A DNA stretch of 64,000 nucleotides from Paraburkholderia diazotrophica (GCF_900108945.1 NZ_FNYE01000003.1:1-64000); one strand, 5' to 3'. Positions 35,512 through 44,210 are shown, counted from the stretch's first letter. Translations and numbers: made by a program. Notes: generated from the letters alone by a model not told the origin.

Positions 35512-36486
35512 TCACTTTTACCGAACGCGCGATTTCCGCCGCATTTCCCCTCTTTCGACGATGCCCCTTCGCAGCTACGCGTATTCACCGCCGTCGCCGA
35601 GCACGGCAGCATCCGCGCCGCGTCGCGCGCGCTCGGCATCGCGCAGAGCGGCATCACGCAGCAGTTGCAGAACCTCGAAGCGATGCTCGGCGCGACGCTC
35701 TTCACGCGCACGAATCGAGGCATCGCATTGACCGCGCTCGGGCAACGGATGCTGCAACGCGCGGCGACGATCCTCGGCGAATGTGCGCGCGCCGAACACG
35801 AGGCGCAGCAACTGCGCGGCGAGTACACGGGACAGGTGACGTTCGGCATGACGACCGAGCCGCTGATCGACGCGGGCGCGCCCGTGCTGACGGAGTTCCG
35901 CGAGCGCTTCCCGCGCGTCGCCGTGCATATGCGGACGGGCACGTCGCGCATGATGATCTCGTGGATACGCGAAGGCACGCTCGATTTCGCGATCGCGCTG
36001 GTGTCGAAGCACACCGATACGACCGATCTCTCCGTCACGAAACTGTACGCGTCCGATCCCGTCGTCGTGTGCCGGCGCGGTCATCCGAAGGCGCACGCGA
36101 AGTCGCTTGCCGAACTCGCGGACTGCGCGTGGATCGCGACGCGCTCGCCCAATCTCACCGACGATCCGCAAGCGCATCGGCTCAACGATCTGTTCAGGAA
36201 CCATCGGCTGAAGCCGCCGACAATCGTCGCGACGGTCGAAGGGCTGTTCGAGTCGCTGCATCTCGTGAGCGAAACGGATTGTCTGTCGCTGGAGGCATCG
36301 GTGGTCACGAAACGCGGGCCGTTTGCACGCGTGCTGACGACGATCAACGTGCGCGAACGCGCAGGCGAGCAGCAGGTGTGCGTGCTGCAACGCGCGGCCG
36401 CGCCGCTCACGCCCGCCGCGCAGGAACTCGCGACGATGATCGCGTCGTACACGCGCACCGTGCGCGCGCGGAACAGGCACGCGTAA
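35512..36486 (+). CDS. LysR-family regulator with no visible start codon
   Basis: The frame is open from just after a TGA at 35509 to 36486. It encodes a full LysR HTH (SQLRVFTAVAEHGSIRAASR, ALGIAQSGITQQLQNLEAML) and an effector domain (GQVTFGMTTEPLIDAGAP). Between 35512 and the HTH there is no ATG, GTG or TTG in this frame; the first ATG (35665) lies inside the HTH region and would remove DNA binding. An ATG at 35508 in the neighbouring frame reads MITFTERAISAAFP before the frames would have to switch. The gene may carry a one-base indel near 35512-35570 (mutation or sequencing error) or use a rare start. Divergent from the binding-protein gene, its probable target. Confidence 0.72.
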   Translation, partial: SLLPNARFPPHFPSFDDAPSQLRVFTAVAEHGSIRAASRALGIAQSGITQQLQNLEAMLGATLFTRTNRGIALTALGQRMLQRAATILGECARAEHEAQQLRGEYTGQVTFGMTTEPLIDAGAPVLTEFRERFPRVAVHMRTGTSRMMISWIREGTLDFAIALVSKHTDTTDLSVTKLYASDPVVVCRRGHPKAHAKSLAELADCAWIATRSPNLTDDPQAHRLNDLFRNHRLKPPTIVATVEGLFESLHLVSETDCLSLEASVVTKRGPFARVLTTINVRERAGEQQVCVLQRAAAPLTPAAQELATMIASYTRTVRARNRHA

Positions 36487-36524
36487 AACAGGCACGCGTG
36501 ATCTGCTTCGAAAGCGCTGCGAAG

Positions 36525-36543
36525 CTCCCGAAAATCCTCACCT
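36525..36543 (+). repeat. Dispersed 19-bp motif, copy 1
   Basis: CTCCCGAAAATCCTCACCT, 38 nt after the LysR stop. One of eight copies of TCCCGNA-N4-CTCACC in this window. Confidence 0.75.
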
Positions 36544-36710
36544 GAAGCGCCATCGGCGGACGTTGGCAGAAAACCGCGCACGGTTGGCAGCATCGCGCGT
36601 ATCAATGCTTTTGCCGCGCGCAAGGGCTCTCCCTACACTTTGGTCACACGCCGCTCGCTCGCATCGGCAAAGCGAACGGGCACCGCCGAACACGTCCAGG
36701 AGAACCCGAC

Positions 36711-37400
36711 ATGAGCGAAATCATTGCAGGCATCAAGATCCCCGACAGCAAGCTGGCGCGCGAGGCGACACAACTCGTGCGCGACACCGAAACCGATCTG
36801 CTCTATCACCATTCGCGCCGCGTGTTTCTGTTCGGCGCACTGACGGGCGAGCGCAAGCAGCTGAAGTACGACCCGGAGCTGCTCTATATCGGCGCAATGT
36901 TTCATGACATGGGCCTGATGGAGAAGTACAGCAGCAAGCACGACCGCTTCGAAGTCGACGGCGCGAATGCAGCGCGCAATTTCCTGCAAGGCTATGGCAT
37001 CGACGAAAACGACATCGACATGGTGTGGGACGCGATCGCGCTGCATACGACGCCAGGCATTCCGCAGTACAAGAAGCCCGTGGTCGCGCTGGTGACGGCG
37101 GGCGTCGAGATGGACGTGCTGGGTCTCGCGTATGACGAATTCTCGTCCGAGGACCGCAAGCTCGTGGTGGCTGCACATCCGCGCGGCGAGCGCTTCAAGG
37201 AGAACATCATCGAAGCGTTCGCGAACGGCACAAAGCATAAGCCGCTGACGACGTTCGGCAACGTAAAGGCCGATGTGCTCGCGCTGAAAGACCCGGAATA
37301 CAAGCGCCTGAACTTCTGCAGCATCATCCTGGGCTCGGCGTGGAACGACTCGAATGTGCAGATCGGCGCGTGCCGCAATCCTGCGCATAACCATGCCTAA
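36711..37400 (+). CDS. HD-domain phosphohydrolase-like protein (cyanamide-hydratase-like)
   Basis: 229 residues from ATG 36711, with CCAGGAG upstream. Metal-binding HD-domain pattern: LYHHSRRVFLFGAL near 38-51, IGAMFHDMGLMEKY with the HD pair near residue 64, and IALHTTPGIP near 107. The layout (HHS, HD, ALHTT) resembles the cyanamide-hydratase/Ddi2 branch more than nucleotide phosphohydrolases. The substrate is not evident. The gene stands alone and ends at a strong terminator about 100 nt downstream. Confidence 0.82.
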   Translation: MSEIIAGIKIPDSKLAREATQLVRDTETDLLYHHSRRVFLFGALTGERKQLKYDPELLYIGAMFHDMGLMEKYSSKHDRFEVDGANAARNFLQGYGIDENDIDMVWDAIALHTTPGIPQYKKPVVALVTAGVEMDVLGLAYDEFSSEDRKLVVAAHPRGERFKENIIEAFANGTKHKPLTTFGNVKADVLALKDPEYKRLNFCSIILGSAWNDSNVQIGACRNPAHNHA

Positions 37401-37496
37401 GCGCGGGCCGGCAGCATAAGCGCGAAAGACCGCTCTCTCCTCGTCAAGGTCTGTCGACGATCAAGCCGCTTGCACTCTCCGCTCAAGCGTGCGTTT

Positions 37497-37532
37497 GAAT
37501 CCGCGTTCGTGCGAGCGCGGATTCTTTTTTTT
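37497..37532 (+). terminator. Rho-independent terminator after the HD-domain gene
   Basis: GAATCCGCG pairs perfectly with CGCGGATTC around a 10-base loop and is followed by eight T. This is the best terminator in the window. Confidence 0.85.
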
Positions 37533-37679
37533 GCGCGACGCATTAAGTTTTGCGCGACCACTTCGCGTCTGTGGTTCTCAGTGAGTTATCGGCTAGCTAG
37601 CGGCTCTTCGCCGCCTTCACAGGGCGCTCAGACAGCGTGTCGAAATACTTGAGCACCACCTGTGTCAGTTCGATCTGCG

Positions 37680-38642
37680 TCATCGTGCAACTGGTGCGCG
37701 TGACGATCGCCGTGCCGTCTGCGAAGGCAATTCGCCGAACTGCGCCTTGTACGCATTGGCGAAATGCCCAAGGTGCACGAATCCCCATTGCGCGGCGGCG
37801 TCGCTGACCGACAGGTCGGCCTGCCGCGTATCGAGCAGCAGACGCCGCACCTGCGACAGACGCAGCGAACGCACATATGCCAACGGGCTCGTCTGTACGA
37901 CGGCCTGAAAGCTGTTCTGCACGGTGCGCCGGCTCACGCGCAACTGCGTGCAGAGGCTTTGAATGTCGAAGGGCTCTTCGGGATGCTCGATCACGAAGTC
38001 GTGAATGCGCCGCACGATATCGGACTGGCACGCGTGTGTGAGCCGGTTCGTCGATGCCGGCACGTGATACGCGAGCAGATCGACGAGCACCTCGCCGACG
38101 CGGCTGCGCAGCGCATGCTGCGCGCGCGCATCGTCGAATGCGTCGGGCTGCGCGAGCACGCTTTCGAGCAGCGCCGCGATCTGCAAGCCGGCGCGTGCGC
38201 ACGCGGCGTTCGGAATATCGACGACGGAACGTCGAAAGAGAGCATCGGCCAGATCGACGCCCGCGCTGTCGGCGATGCCTTGCAGCATGTCCGAGCCGAT
38301 CACGACGCCGACCAGCGACATCTCATCGGGCGAATGAAACTCGAATGGCTCGCCGCCCCGCGCCATCACGAATGCGCCGCGATCGACGCGCGCGCCGCCG
38401 AACGTGAACGAGCCCGCGCCCGTGAGCGGAACGCCGAAGGTCATCTGATCAGGCGGCAAGTATCCGCGCTGCACGACGCGCAAATTGGCGGACTCATGGA
38501 AGAGGTGCACGCCGTTCAGCTCGATCTGCTTCACGGCGCTGCGAAACGCGCCCGGCCCGATCTGGTCGTAACGCTGATCCCAGCCCCGCAGCGCGGCCGC
38601 GTGCTGATCGGCATCGTCGAAGAACTGGTGATGGACGAACAC
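37680..38642 (-). CDS. AraC-family regulator
   Basis: About 320 residues if started at GTG 38642, which has a G-rich tract 5-9 nt upstream. The frame remains open back to 39008 through the heptamer array, so a longer form is possible. The C-terminal AraC HTH pair is clear: DIQSLCTQLRVSRRTVQNSF and a second helix set, SVSDAAAQWGFVHLGHFANA, ending YKAQFGELPSQ. The N-terminal domain (QRYDQIGPGAFRSAVKQIEL, GVPLTGAGSFTFGGARVDRG) is of the AraC-binding-like type seen in EutR-like regulators. Target unknown. Confidence 0.82.
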   Translation of the reverse strand: MFVHHQFFDDADQHAAALRGWDQRYDQIGPGAFRSAVKQIELNGVHLFHESANLRVVQRGYLPPDQMTFGVPLTGAGSFTFGGARVDRGAFVMARGGEPFEFHSPDEMSLVGVVIGSDMLQGIADSAGVDLADALFRRSVVDIPNAACARAGLQIAALLESVLAQPDAFDDARAQHALRSRVGEVLVDLLAYHVPASTNRLTHACQSDIVRRIHDFVIEHPEEPFDIQSLCTQLRVSRRTVQNSFQAVVQTSPLAYVRSLRLSQVRRLLLDTRQADLSVSDAAAQWGFVHLGHFANAYKAQFGELPSQTARRSSRAPVAR

Positions 38643-39090
38643 AATGCCCCCACTATCAGGGAAAAACAGCGAAGTTTCGTAGAATAAACCGACCGCATGG
38701 TCGGGGATAGCTATCCAAGGGTATTTCCTGGGCGGTTTGCGGTTTGCGGTTTGCGGTTTGCGGTTTGCGGTTTGCGGTTTGCGGTTTGCGGTTTGCGGTT
38801 TGCGGTTTGCGGTTTTTGCCGTTTGCCGTTTGCCGTTTGCCGTTTGCCGTTTGCCGTTTGCCGTTTGCCGTTTGCCGTTTGCCGTTTGCCGTTTGCCGTT
38901 TGCCGTTTGGCGCTTTCGCATCGCACAGTCCGACTCCCGTCGGCGTCGCGCGACAGCCGGCCCAGCGACCGATTGTAGCCAGCGCCAAAAAAGCATTCGA
39001 GATCTCAAAACCGGTTCGCGCCACTGTCGTGCGGACCGCTTTGCTTATATCCTAGCGAATCGCTTTTTTCTCGCTTCGACGTCGACGTTC
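38643..39090. other. Divergent regulatory gap carrying the heptamer array
   Basis: About 448 bases between the AraC gene (-) and the MarR/HpaR-like gene (+). The centre (38732-38908) is the two-block heptamer array. The part at about 39030-39065 (GCTTATATCCTAGCGAATCG) is AT-richer and probably holds the MarR gene's promoter or operator. Confidence 0.6.
38732..38908. repeat. Two-block heptanucleotide tandem array (12 + 13 units)
   Basis: Twelve perfect copies of GCGGTTT (38732-38815), two extra T, then thirteen perfect copies of GCCGTTT (38818-38908). The blocks differ by one base per unit, and each is homogeneous. A 7-base unit contains no stop in any frame on the - strand, where it encodes repeats of QTANGKR and PQTANRK, and on the + strand it encodes FAVCGLR-type repeats. 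Such arrays expand and shrink by slipped-strand mispairing. Confidence 0.95.
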
Positions 39091-39570
39091 ATGACCCGGT
39101 CCCGCACTCCCGAGCCGCGCCCGATGCATCGCAATCTGCCGATGCTGCTGTTGCGCGCGCGCGAACTCATGATGGCGCGCTTTCGTCCGCTGCTGACGGC
39201 GCAGGGGCTCACCGAGCAGCAATGGCGCATCATTCGCGCACTGCACGAAAACGGCCCGCTGGAGCCGCGCCAGCTATGCGCGCTCTGCACGATTTCGAGC
39301 CCGAGTCTCGCCGGCGTGCTCGCGCGCATGGAGGATCTCGGTCACGTGACGAAAGCGCGTTTCGAAGACGATCAGCGGCGCGTGCGCGTGTCGCTGACGG
39401 CGCAGAGCGCGGAGACCGTCGAACGGATGGCGCCGCTTCTGGAGACCGAATATCGCGCGCTGGAAAAGCAGGTCGGCACGCAGATCGTCGACGATCTGTA
39501 TGTGGCCGTCGATGCGCTGATCAACGAACTGGCGAAAGGCGAGAAAGGAGAGGAAGGCGAGCCGGAATAG
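39091..39570 (+). CDS. MarR-family regulator, HpaR-like
   Basis: 159 residues from ATG 39091; an ATG at 39124 gives a start matching E. coli HpaR more closely. HpaR (homoprotocatechuate operon repressor) features: RNLPMLLLRARELMMARFRP, LTEQQWRIIRALHENGPLEP, LCTISSPSLAGVLARMEDLG (recognition helix) and FEDDQRRVRVSLTAQ (wing). A charged tail (KGEKGEEGEPE) follows. The nearby - strand aromatic operon (40.0-43.3 kb) is a plausible target, although the genes are convergent rather than divergent. Confidence 0.88.
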   Translation: MTRSRTPEPRPMHRNLPMLLLRARELMMARFRPLLTAQGLTEQQWRIIRALHENGPLEPRQLCALCTISSPSLAGVLARMEDLGHVTKARFEDDQRRVRVSLTAQSAETVERMAPLLETEYRALEKQVGTQIVDDLYVAVDALINELAKGEKGEEGEPE

Positions 39571-39635
39571 GACGTGTGCGGCCGGCACTCGACGCCGCAG
39601 CGTAACGCCTCGCCGACATGCTTCGCCGACACGAT

Positions 39636-39842
39636 TCAGTTGTCCGCGCGCCTGTCCAGCCGCCCACGACTTCCCGCGCGGCCGGCCAACATGCCGGCGA
39701 GAATCGAAACAGGCGTCACGCCCCAAACGACGTCCGGCCAGAACGCCTCGCCGCCGAGCGTGCTCACGTCGATGCACCACCAGGCCACGATCTCCACGCC
39801 GATCACCCAGATAAAAGCCGCAGCCAGTATTCCTCTCGCCAT
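39636..39842 (-). CDS. Small two-helix membrane protein, hypothetical
   Basis: 68 residues. Two hydrophobic segments (ILAAAFIWVIGVEIVAWW and VVWGVTPVSILAGMLAG) predict an inner-membrane hairpin with a basic C-terminus (RGRLDRRADN). No strong ribosome-binding site precedes the ATG at 39842. Coding is plausible from the clean helix pattern and its position between convergent units, but it is not proven. No family recognised. Confidence 0.5.
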   Translation of the reverse strand: MARGILAAAFIWVIGVEIVAWWCIDVSTLGGEAFWPDVVWGVTPVSILAGMLAGRAGSRGRLDRRADN

Positions 39843-40031
39843 GCTATTTGTTATCGCCGTGCATGGCTTGCGCCGGTTGACTCGCGCTTGCTTCTATTGC
39901 TTGCATTGATTCGTGCTCCTGGTGTTTCCGGACTGCCAACGATCGGGATGATTCCCGAACTTGGGGGAAACAGCCGGGCACGAATTGTATTGAAGAGCCC
40001 CCGCCCAAGATCTCAAAAAAGGGGCCGGCCG

Positions 40032-40211
40032 TTAATCTCCCATCCCTTCGCTCGCCGCATCGATCAGGCTCAGCGACACATCCGGATCGTCGACCTTCTG
40101 GATCGCCAGCAGCGCAAAACGCGCGAGAAACAGCGGCGCATGCGCCTCGCCCAGTTGCGTCATCGTCTTGCACAGCCGCGTATAGACGACATCGAGTTCT
40201 GCATCGGTCAT
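40032..40211 (-). CDS. DUF2783 family small protein
   Basis: 59 residues from the ATG at 40211, preceded on its strand by GGAG with 6-nt spacing. MTDAELDVVYTRLCKTMTQL, HAPLFLARFALLAIQKVDD and VSLSLIDAASEGM are typical DUF2783 segments. DUF2783 genes usually follow a MhpA-type FAD monooxygenase, as here (28-nt gap). An accessory role in the aromatic hydroxylase pathway is inferred from that linkage only. Confidence 0.8.
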   Translation of the reverse strand: MTDAELDVVYTRLCKTMTQLGEAHAPLFLARFALLAIQKVDDPDVSLSLIDAASEGMGD

Positions 40212-40239
40212 CGCGTTCTCCATTCGTTCAGTCAGTTGA

Positions 40240-41934
40240 TCAGGACAGCGCGCGCGTGATCGCCGCTTCGACTTCCGCGGCGCGCGCATTGTGCCAGCGG
40301 CCCAGCACGTGGCCATCGGGACGCACGAGATACACGGTGCCCGGCTTCGCGTCGTAACGCTCGAACAGACGGCCCGTGTGGTCCCACGCGTGCACGCCGT
40401 TCGTCTCGGGATGCAGGCGCGCGCTCAGCGGCACGATCCTGAACGGCACGCCGCGTTCGCGCATCGTTTCAGCAAGCCCGTTGAATCCGGCAGGCACATC
40501 GCCTTCGTCGCTGAAGCACAGCGCAGTGAAACGCGGACTGACGAGATCGGTCAGATGGGCCTCGCGCGCCTGGCCGCCTTCCGCGATCGTCACGGGATAC
40601 TCGGACAGCACGGCACCCGGCACGGGGCCCGCGGCGAACGCATCGCCATCCGCAACATTCAGCGGCGACTGAGCGTATGTAATCGCCGATGTCTGCCGCG
40701 GATTGATCAGCGACCGCACGGCCGGATGTTTGACGGCAAGACTCAGCACGGCTCTGCGCATCAGATCGAACGCGAACGAAGGCGGCGCCATGAACTCGGT
40801 GCTCTTCGTGCCATAGCTGAGATTCTCGTGCGTCGCGGCGACGCGTTCGTCGGAATAGCTGTCGAGCAACGCCGGCGATGCCAGGCCCTTCACGACGAAT
40901 GCGAGCTTCCACGCGATGTTGTCCGCGTCGTCGATGCCCGAGTTCGCGCCGCGCACGCCGAAGATCGGCACGAGGTGCGCGGCATCGCCCGCGAACATCA
41001 CGCGGTTGTGCCGGTAGCGTTCGAGCGTCAATGCATTGGCCTTGTAGATCGTGATCCAGATCGGCGCCCATTCGCCCTTCTCGCCCATCATGTCGAGCAG
41101 GCTTTGCACGCGCGGCATCACGTTTTCAGGCTTCACGGCCTGCTCGGCGTCCTCGCCGTCGCGCAACTGGTAGTCGATGCGCCACACGTTGTCGGGCTGC
41201 TTGTGCACGAGCACGGTCGAACCCCGATTCGACGACGGATCGAAATAAGCGAGCCGTTCCGTCGGACGCTCGCTGTCGAGTTCGATATCGACGATCACAT
41301 AACGCCCTTCGTAACTCGTGCCCTGCAATTGCAGTCCGAGCGCTTCGCGTATCGTGCTGCGCCCGCCGTCGCACGCGACGACCCAATCGGTGTCGAGCGC
41401 GTAATCGCCATCGGCTGTCGTGAGTTGCAGCGTCGCGCCGTCGTCGCGCGCGTCGATCGACTTCACGCGCGTCTGCCAGCGGATGTCGATCAGATCGGCG
41501 CGCTTTTCCGCTGCGTCGAGCAGGAACTGTTCGATGTGATATTGCGCGAGGTTGACCATCGGCGGCAGCTTCTGGTTTTCGTCCTGCGGCATCGTGAAGT
41601 GAAGCACTTCCGTGTCGCGGTAGAAGCTGCGTCCGCCCGTCCACGGCAAGCCCGTCTTCAGGAAGCCTTCGACGGCGCCGAGCCGCTCGATGATCTCCAG
41701 ACTGCGGCGCGAAATGCAGATCGCGCGGCTGCCGTAGCAGACGGAATCGTCCGCTTCGATCAGCACCGATCGCACGCCATGATTCGCGAGACCGAGCGCG
41801 ACGGCGAGGCCAACGGGCCCGCCGCCGACGATCGTCACGGCATGACGCTTCGCGTCCACGCCCTGCTTCAGTTCGGGCACACGCGCCTTGTATTGCTTCG
41901 CGGTGAACGGATAGGGTTTGAATGCCTTGTTCAT
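40240..41934 (-). CDS. FAD-dependent aromatic hydroxylase (MhpA-like)
   Basis: 564 residues from the ATG at 41934, with GGAG 7 nt upstream. Class-A flavoprotein monooxygenase: FAD-binding GxGxxG in VTIVGGGPVGLAVALGLA, the Glu of VLIEADD, an Arg-rich RAICISRRSLEI segment, the DG motif WVVACDGGRSTIREALG, and the GD motif RVMFAGDAAHLVPIFGVRG. The C-terminal thioredoxin-like part follows (YLVRPDGHVLGRWH). Relatives include 3-(3-hydroxyphenyl)propionate hydroxylase; the true aromatic substrate is not decided. Co-transcribed with the MFS gene (23-nt gap) and DUF2783. Confidence 0.9.
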   Translation of the reverse strand: MNKAFKPYPFTAKQYKARVPELKQGVDAKRHAVTIVGGGPVGLAVALGLANHGVRSVLIEADDSVCYGSRAICISRRSLEIIERLGAVEGFLKTGLPWTGGRSFYRDTEVLHFTMPQDENQKLPPMVNLAQYHIEQFLLDAAEKRADLIDIRWQTRVKSIDARDDGATLQLTTADGDYALDTDWVVACDGGRSTIREALGLQLQGTSYEGRYVIVDIELDSERPTERLAYFDPSSNRGSTVLVHKQPDNVWRIDYQLRDGEDAEQAVKPENVMPRVQSLLDMMGEKGEWAPIWITIYKANALTLERYRHNRVMFAGDAAHLVPIFGVRGANSGIDDADNIAWKLAFVVKGLASPALLDSYSDERVAATHENLSYGTKSTEFMAPPSFAFDLMRRAVLSLAVKHPAVRSLINPRQTSAITYAQSPLNVADGDAFAAGPVPGAVLSEYPVTIAEGGQAREAHLTDLVSPRFTALCFSDEGDVPAGFNGLAETMRERGVPFRIVPLSARLHPETNGVHAWDHTGRLFERYDAKPGTVYLVRPDGHVLGRWHNARAAEVEAAITRALS

Positions 41935-41957
41935 TCGATGCTCCAGATTCAATACCT

Positions 41958-43322
41958 TCAGGCGGCACGCGTGCGCGGCGCTTCACGTTTGTCGATCGGC
42001 AACAGCATCACGACGACCGCGCCGATCACGAGCAGCGCCGCCGAATAGAGCAGCCCCGCCGAGAAGCTGCGCGTCGCGTCCTTCAGCCAGCCGACCACGA
42101 GCGGATTCAGCGCCGAGCTGATATTGCCCGTCGCGTTGATGACGGCGATGCCGATGGCCCGCGCGCGGAAGCTCAGCGCATGATCGGGCGTCGTCCAGAA
42201 GATCGACATCGCCGTGTACGAACCCGCCGACGCGAGACACACGCCGAGCATACGCAGCGCCGGATTCGGCGACCAGGCCGTGCACAGCCAGCCGGCCGCG
42301 GAAAACAGCATCGGCAGCATCAGGTGCCACTTGCGTTCCTGCTTGCGGTCCGAACGGCGGCCCCACCAGATCATCGCGATGATCGTGCACACCTGCGGAA
42401 TCGCCGCGAGCAGGCCGATCGTGCGATTGCTCGCATCGGCGCTGAAGCTCTTCACGATGAGCGGCGTCCACACGGCGACCATCGCGAGCGTATTCACGAG
42501 GCAGAAGTAGGCGATCGCAAACTTCACGACGGCGGGCGACAACAGTTCGCTGACGATGCTTTTGTCGTGACCCGATTGCGCTTGCACGGTCGGGTCGTTG
42601 CGGTGCTCGGCGGCGAGCGTCGCTGCGAGCGTGCGCTTTTCTTCCGCGTCGAGCCAGCGCGCGTCTTGCGGGCTGTCGTGCAGATACGCGTAGACCACGA
42701 GACCGAGAATCGCCGACGGCAGGCCTTCGAGAAGGAAAAGCCACTGCCAGCCCTTCAGTCCGAACGTGCCGTCCAGTCCGAGAATGAAGCCCGACAGCGC
42801 CGAGCCGACGGCCGCCGTCACGGGCATGGCGATCATGAAGAGCGCGTTGGCGCGCGCACGATACGCGGCGGGGAACCAGTAGGTCAGATACAGCAGAATG
42901 CCCGGTAAAAAGCCCGCTTCCGTCACGCCGACCAGCACGCGCAACACGTACAGCGTGCCGGGGCTCGTCGCGAACATCGTCGCCGTCGATGCGAGTCCCC
43001 ACGCGATCATGATCGTGCCGATCCATCGGCGCGCGCCGACGCGCGCAAGCACGACATTGCTCGGAATGCCGCACGCGATATACGCGACGTAGAAGAGCGT
43101 GGTCGCGAGGCCGAACTGCGTGCTGGTGAGCCCCAGGTCCTTCATCATCGTCAGGCCGGCGAAGCCGATGTTGATGCGGTCGAGGAACGAGAAGAAGAAC
43201 AGCACGAACAGGAACCACAGCAGATGGCGCGATACCTTGGCGATTACGGACTGTGGCTGCGCTTGCTGCGCGTGGGTTGCCGGCGTTGCATCCAGTGCAC
43301 CGGCTCGCGAGGTGGATTCCAT
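41958..43322 (-). CDS. MFS transporter, anion:cation symporter type
   Basis: 454 residues from the ATG at 43322, preceded by GGAGA. Twelve hydrophobic segments, with ACS-family marks: SFLDRINIGFAGLTMMKDLG in TM1-loop, GARRWIGTIMIAWGLAST, VTEAGFLPGILLYLTYWFP, and WWGRRSDRKQERKWH between TM8 and TM9. This family imports organic and aromatic acids (for example 4-hydroxyphenylacetate). As the first gene of the operon it probably imports the substrate of the FAD hydroxylase. Confidence 0.9.
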   Translation of the reverse strand: MESTSRAGALDATPATHAQQAQPQSVIAKVSRHLLWFLFVLFFFSFLDRINIGFAGLTMMKDLGLTSTQFGLATTLFYVAYIACGIPSNVVLARVGARRWIGTIMIAWGLASTATMFATSPGTLYVLRVLVGVTEAGFLPGILLYLTYWFPAAYRARANALFMIAMPVTAAVGSALSGFILGLDGTFGLKGWQWLFLLEGLPSAILGLVVYAYLHDSPQDARWLDAEEKRTLAATLAAEHRNDPTVQAQSGHDKSIVSELLSPAVVKFAIAYFCLVNTLAMVAVWTPLIVKSFSADASNRTIGLLAAIPQVCTIIAMIWWGRRSDRKQERKWHLMLPMLFSAAGWLCTAWSPNPALRMLGVCLASAGSYTAMSIFWTTPDHALSFRARAIGIAVINATGNISSALNPLVVGWLKDATRSFSAGLLYSAALLVIGAVVVMLLPIDKREAPRTRAA

Positions 43323-43639
43323 ACTGATGTCTCCGATGGTCACGCTATCTCGGACACCAACGGCCCGATGCAATCGCTTCAACGGGCCGCTATTCGACGA
43401 TTGGCGACACGTGGCGATGCGTCGCAGTATGGAGCGCGGCGTTGCGCCGCCTGTCCTCAAATTGGGTACAACTCATGCCCCGCGCGGGCCTGGGGAAAAC
43501 GCGGATAGGTCAGCGGAAATAGGGCTTGCGCGGATTTTTAGCGGCGTGCAGGAGAGTTGCGGCGCAGCCGGCCAGGAACAGACGTGCGCCATCGGCGTAG
43601 ATCGACGAATAGTCACCCGTCACTCGCCTGGTCCGCGAT
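43323..43639. other. Gap upstream of the MFS gene
   Basis: 317 bases. It should hold the promoter of the - strand aromatic operon and the 3' region of the exported protein gene. No repeat, hairpin or further gene stands out. Confidence 0.45.
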
Positions 43640-44107
43640 TCACATTCCGAGTGCGTGACTCGATGTTCCGATCTCACCGCAGAAAAGATCCATCCCTCCA
43701 TCCCAAGGGCCCGCTCGAACCACAAACGCATAGTTCCCCCCGACAAGCCTGTCGTACGCAATGGGCGCGCTCCTCGAAAATCGCCACGGCCCGGCCGGCG
43801 TATCGTTGACGGGTCTGAGGGTTTGATTCATCGAGTAGGCGGGCTTTTCCGCGTGGCTTGCACACGATCCTTCATAGATGAATGTGTAGACGCGCAGAGG
43901 ACGCGTCGTCGTCCGCGTCACACCACTGATGATGAATAGCAGAGACGTCTCGCTCCCCTGCGACGCGAGCGCGACACTCCCCGTCTGACCTGCATTCTGC
44001 GCGGATGCTCGCAGCGGAATGTTGACGGTATCGGCGGCATGGGCCGCCGCAGCACCCATGCCGCACACAAGAACTGCTGCATGCGCCAGCCAGCGTTGCC
44101 TCTTCAT
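43640..44107 (-). CDS. Exported protein of unknown function
   Basis: 155 residues. A signal peptide (WLAHAAVLVCGMGAAAAHAA) precedes a beta-rich domain: VNIPLRASAQNAGQTGSVAL, TSLLFIISGVTRTTTRPLRV and YTFIYEGSC. Two Cys (CASH, LFCGEIG) could pair. The pattern resembles small CHRD-like or pilus-subunit-like folds, but I cannot assign a family. GGGGGAACGGGAT before the ATG at 44107 provides a ribosome-binding site. The LuxR gene ends 103 nt upstream. Confidence 0.62.
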   Translation of the reverse strand: MKRQRWLAHAAVLVCGMGAAAAHAADTVNIPLRASAQNAGQTGSVALASQGSETSLLFIISGVTRTTTRPLRVYTFIYEGSCASHAEKPAYSMNQTLRPVNDTPAGPWRFSRSAPIAYDRLVGGNYAFVVRAGPWDGGMDLFCGEIGTSSHALGM

Positions 44108-44210
44108 ATCCCGTTCCCCCGTGTACGTCAGCGGGTCGAACCTGATCGTCCTGCGGGTTCGTCAGTCAAGCGTAGGCCATCGTGGCTTGCCGGTACAGGA
44201 CGGGAAAACG

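Noticed and set aside
38732..38908. CRISPR-like array
   Set aside because: Units are 7 bp with no spacers and no cas genes nearby, so it is a simple tandem repeat.
38737..39570. MarR gene extended upstream through the repeat (FAVCGLR repeats)
   Set aside because: The extension exists only because the heptamer has no stop codons. HpaR-like proteins start near 39091 or 39124.
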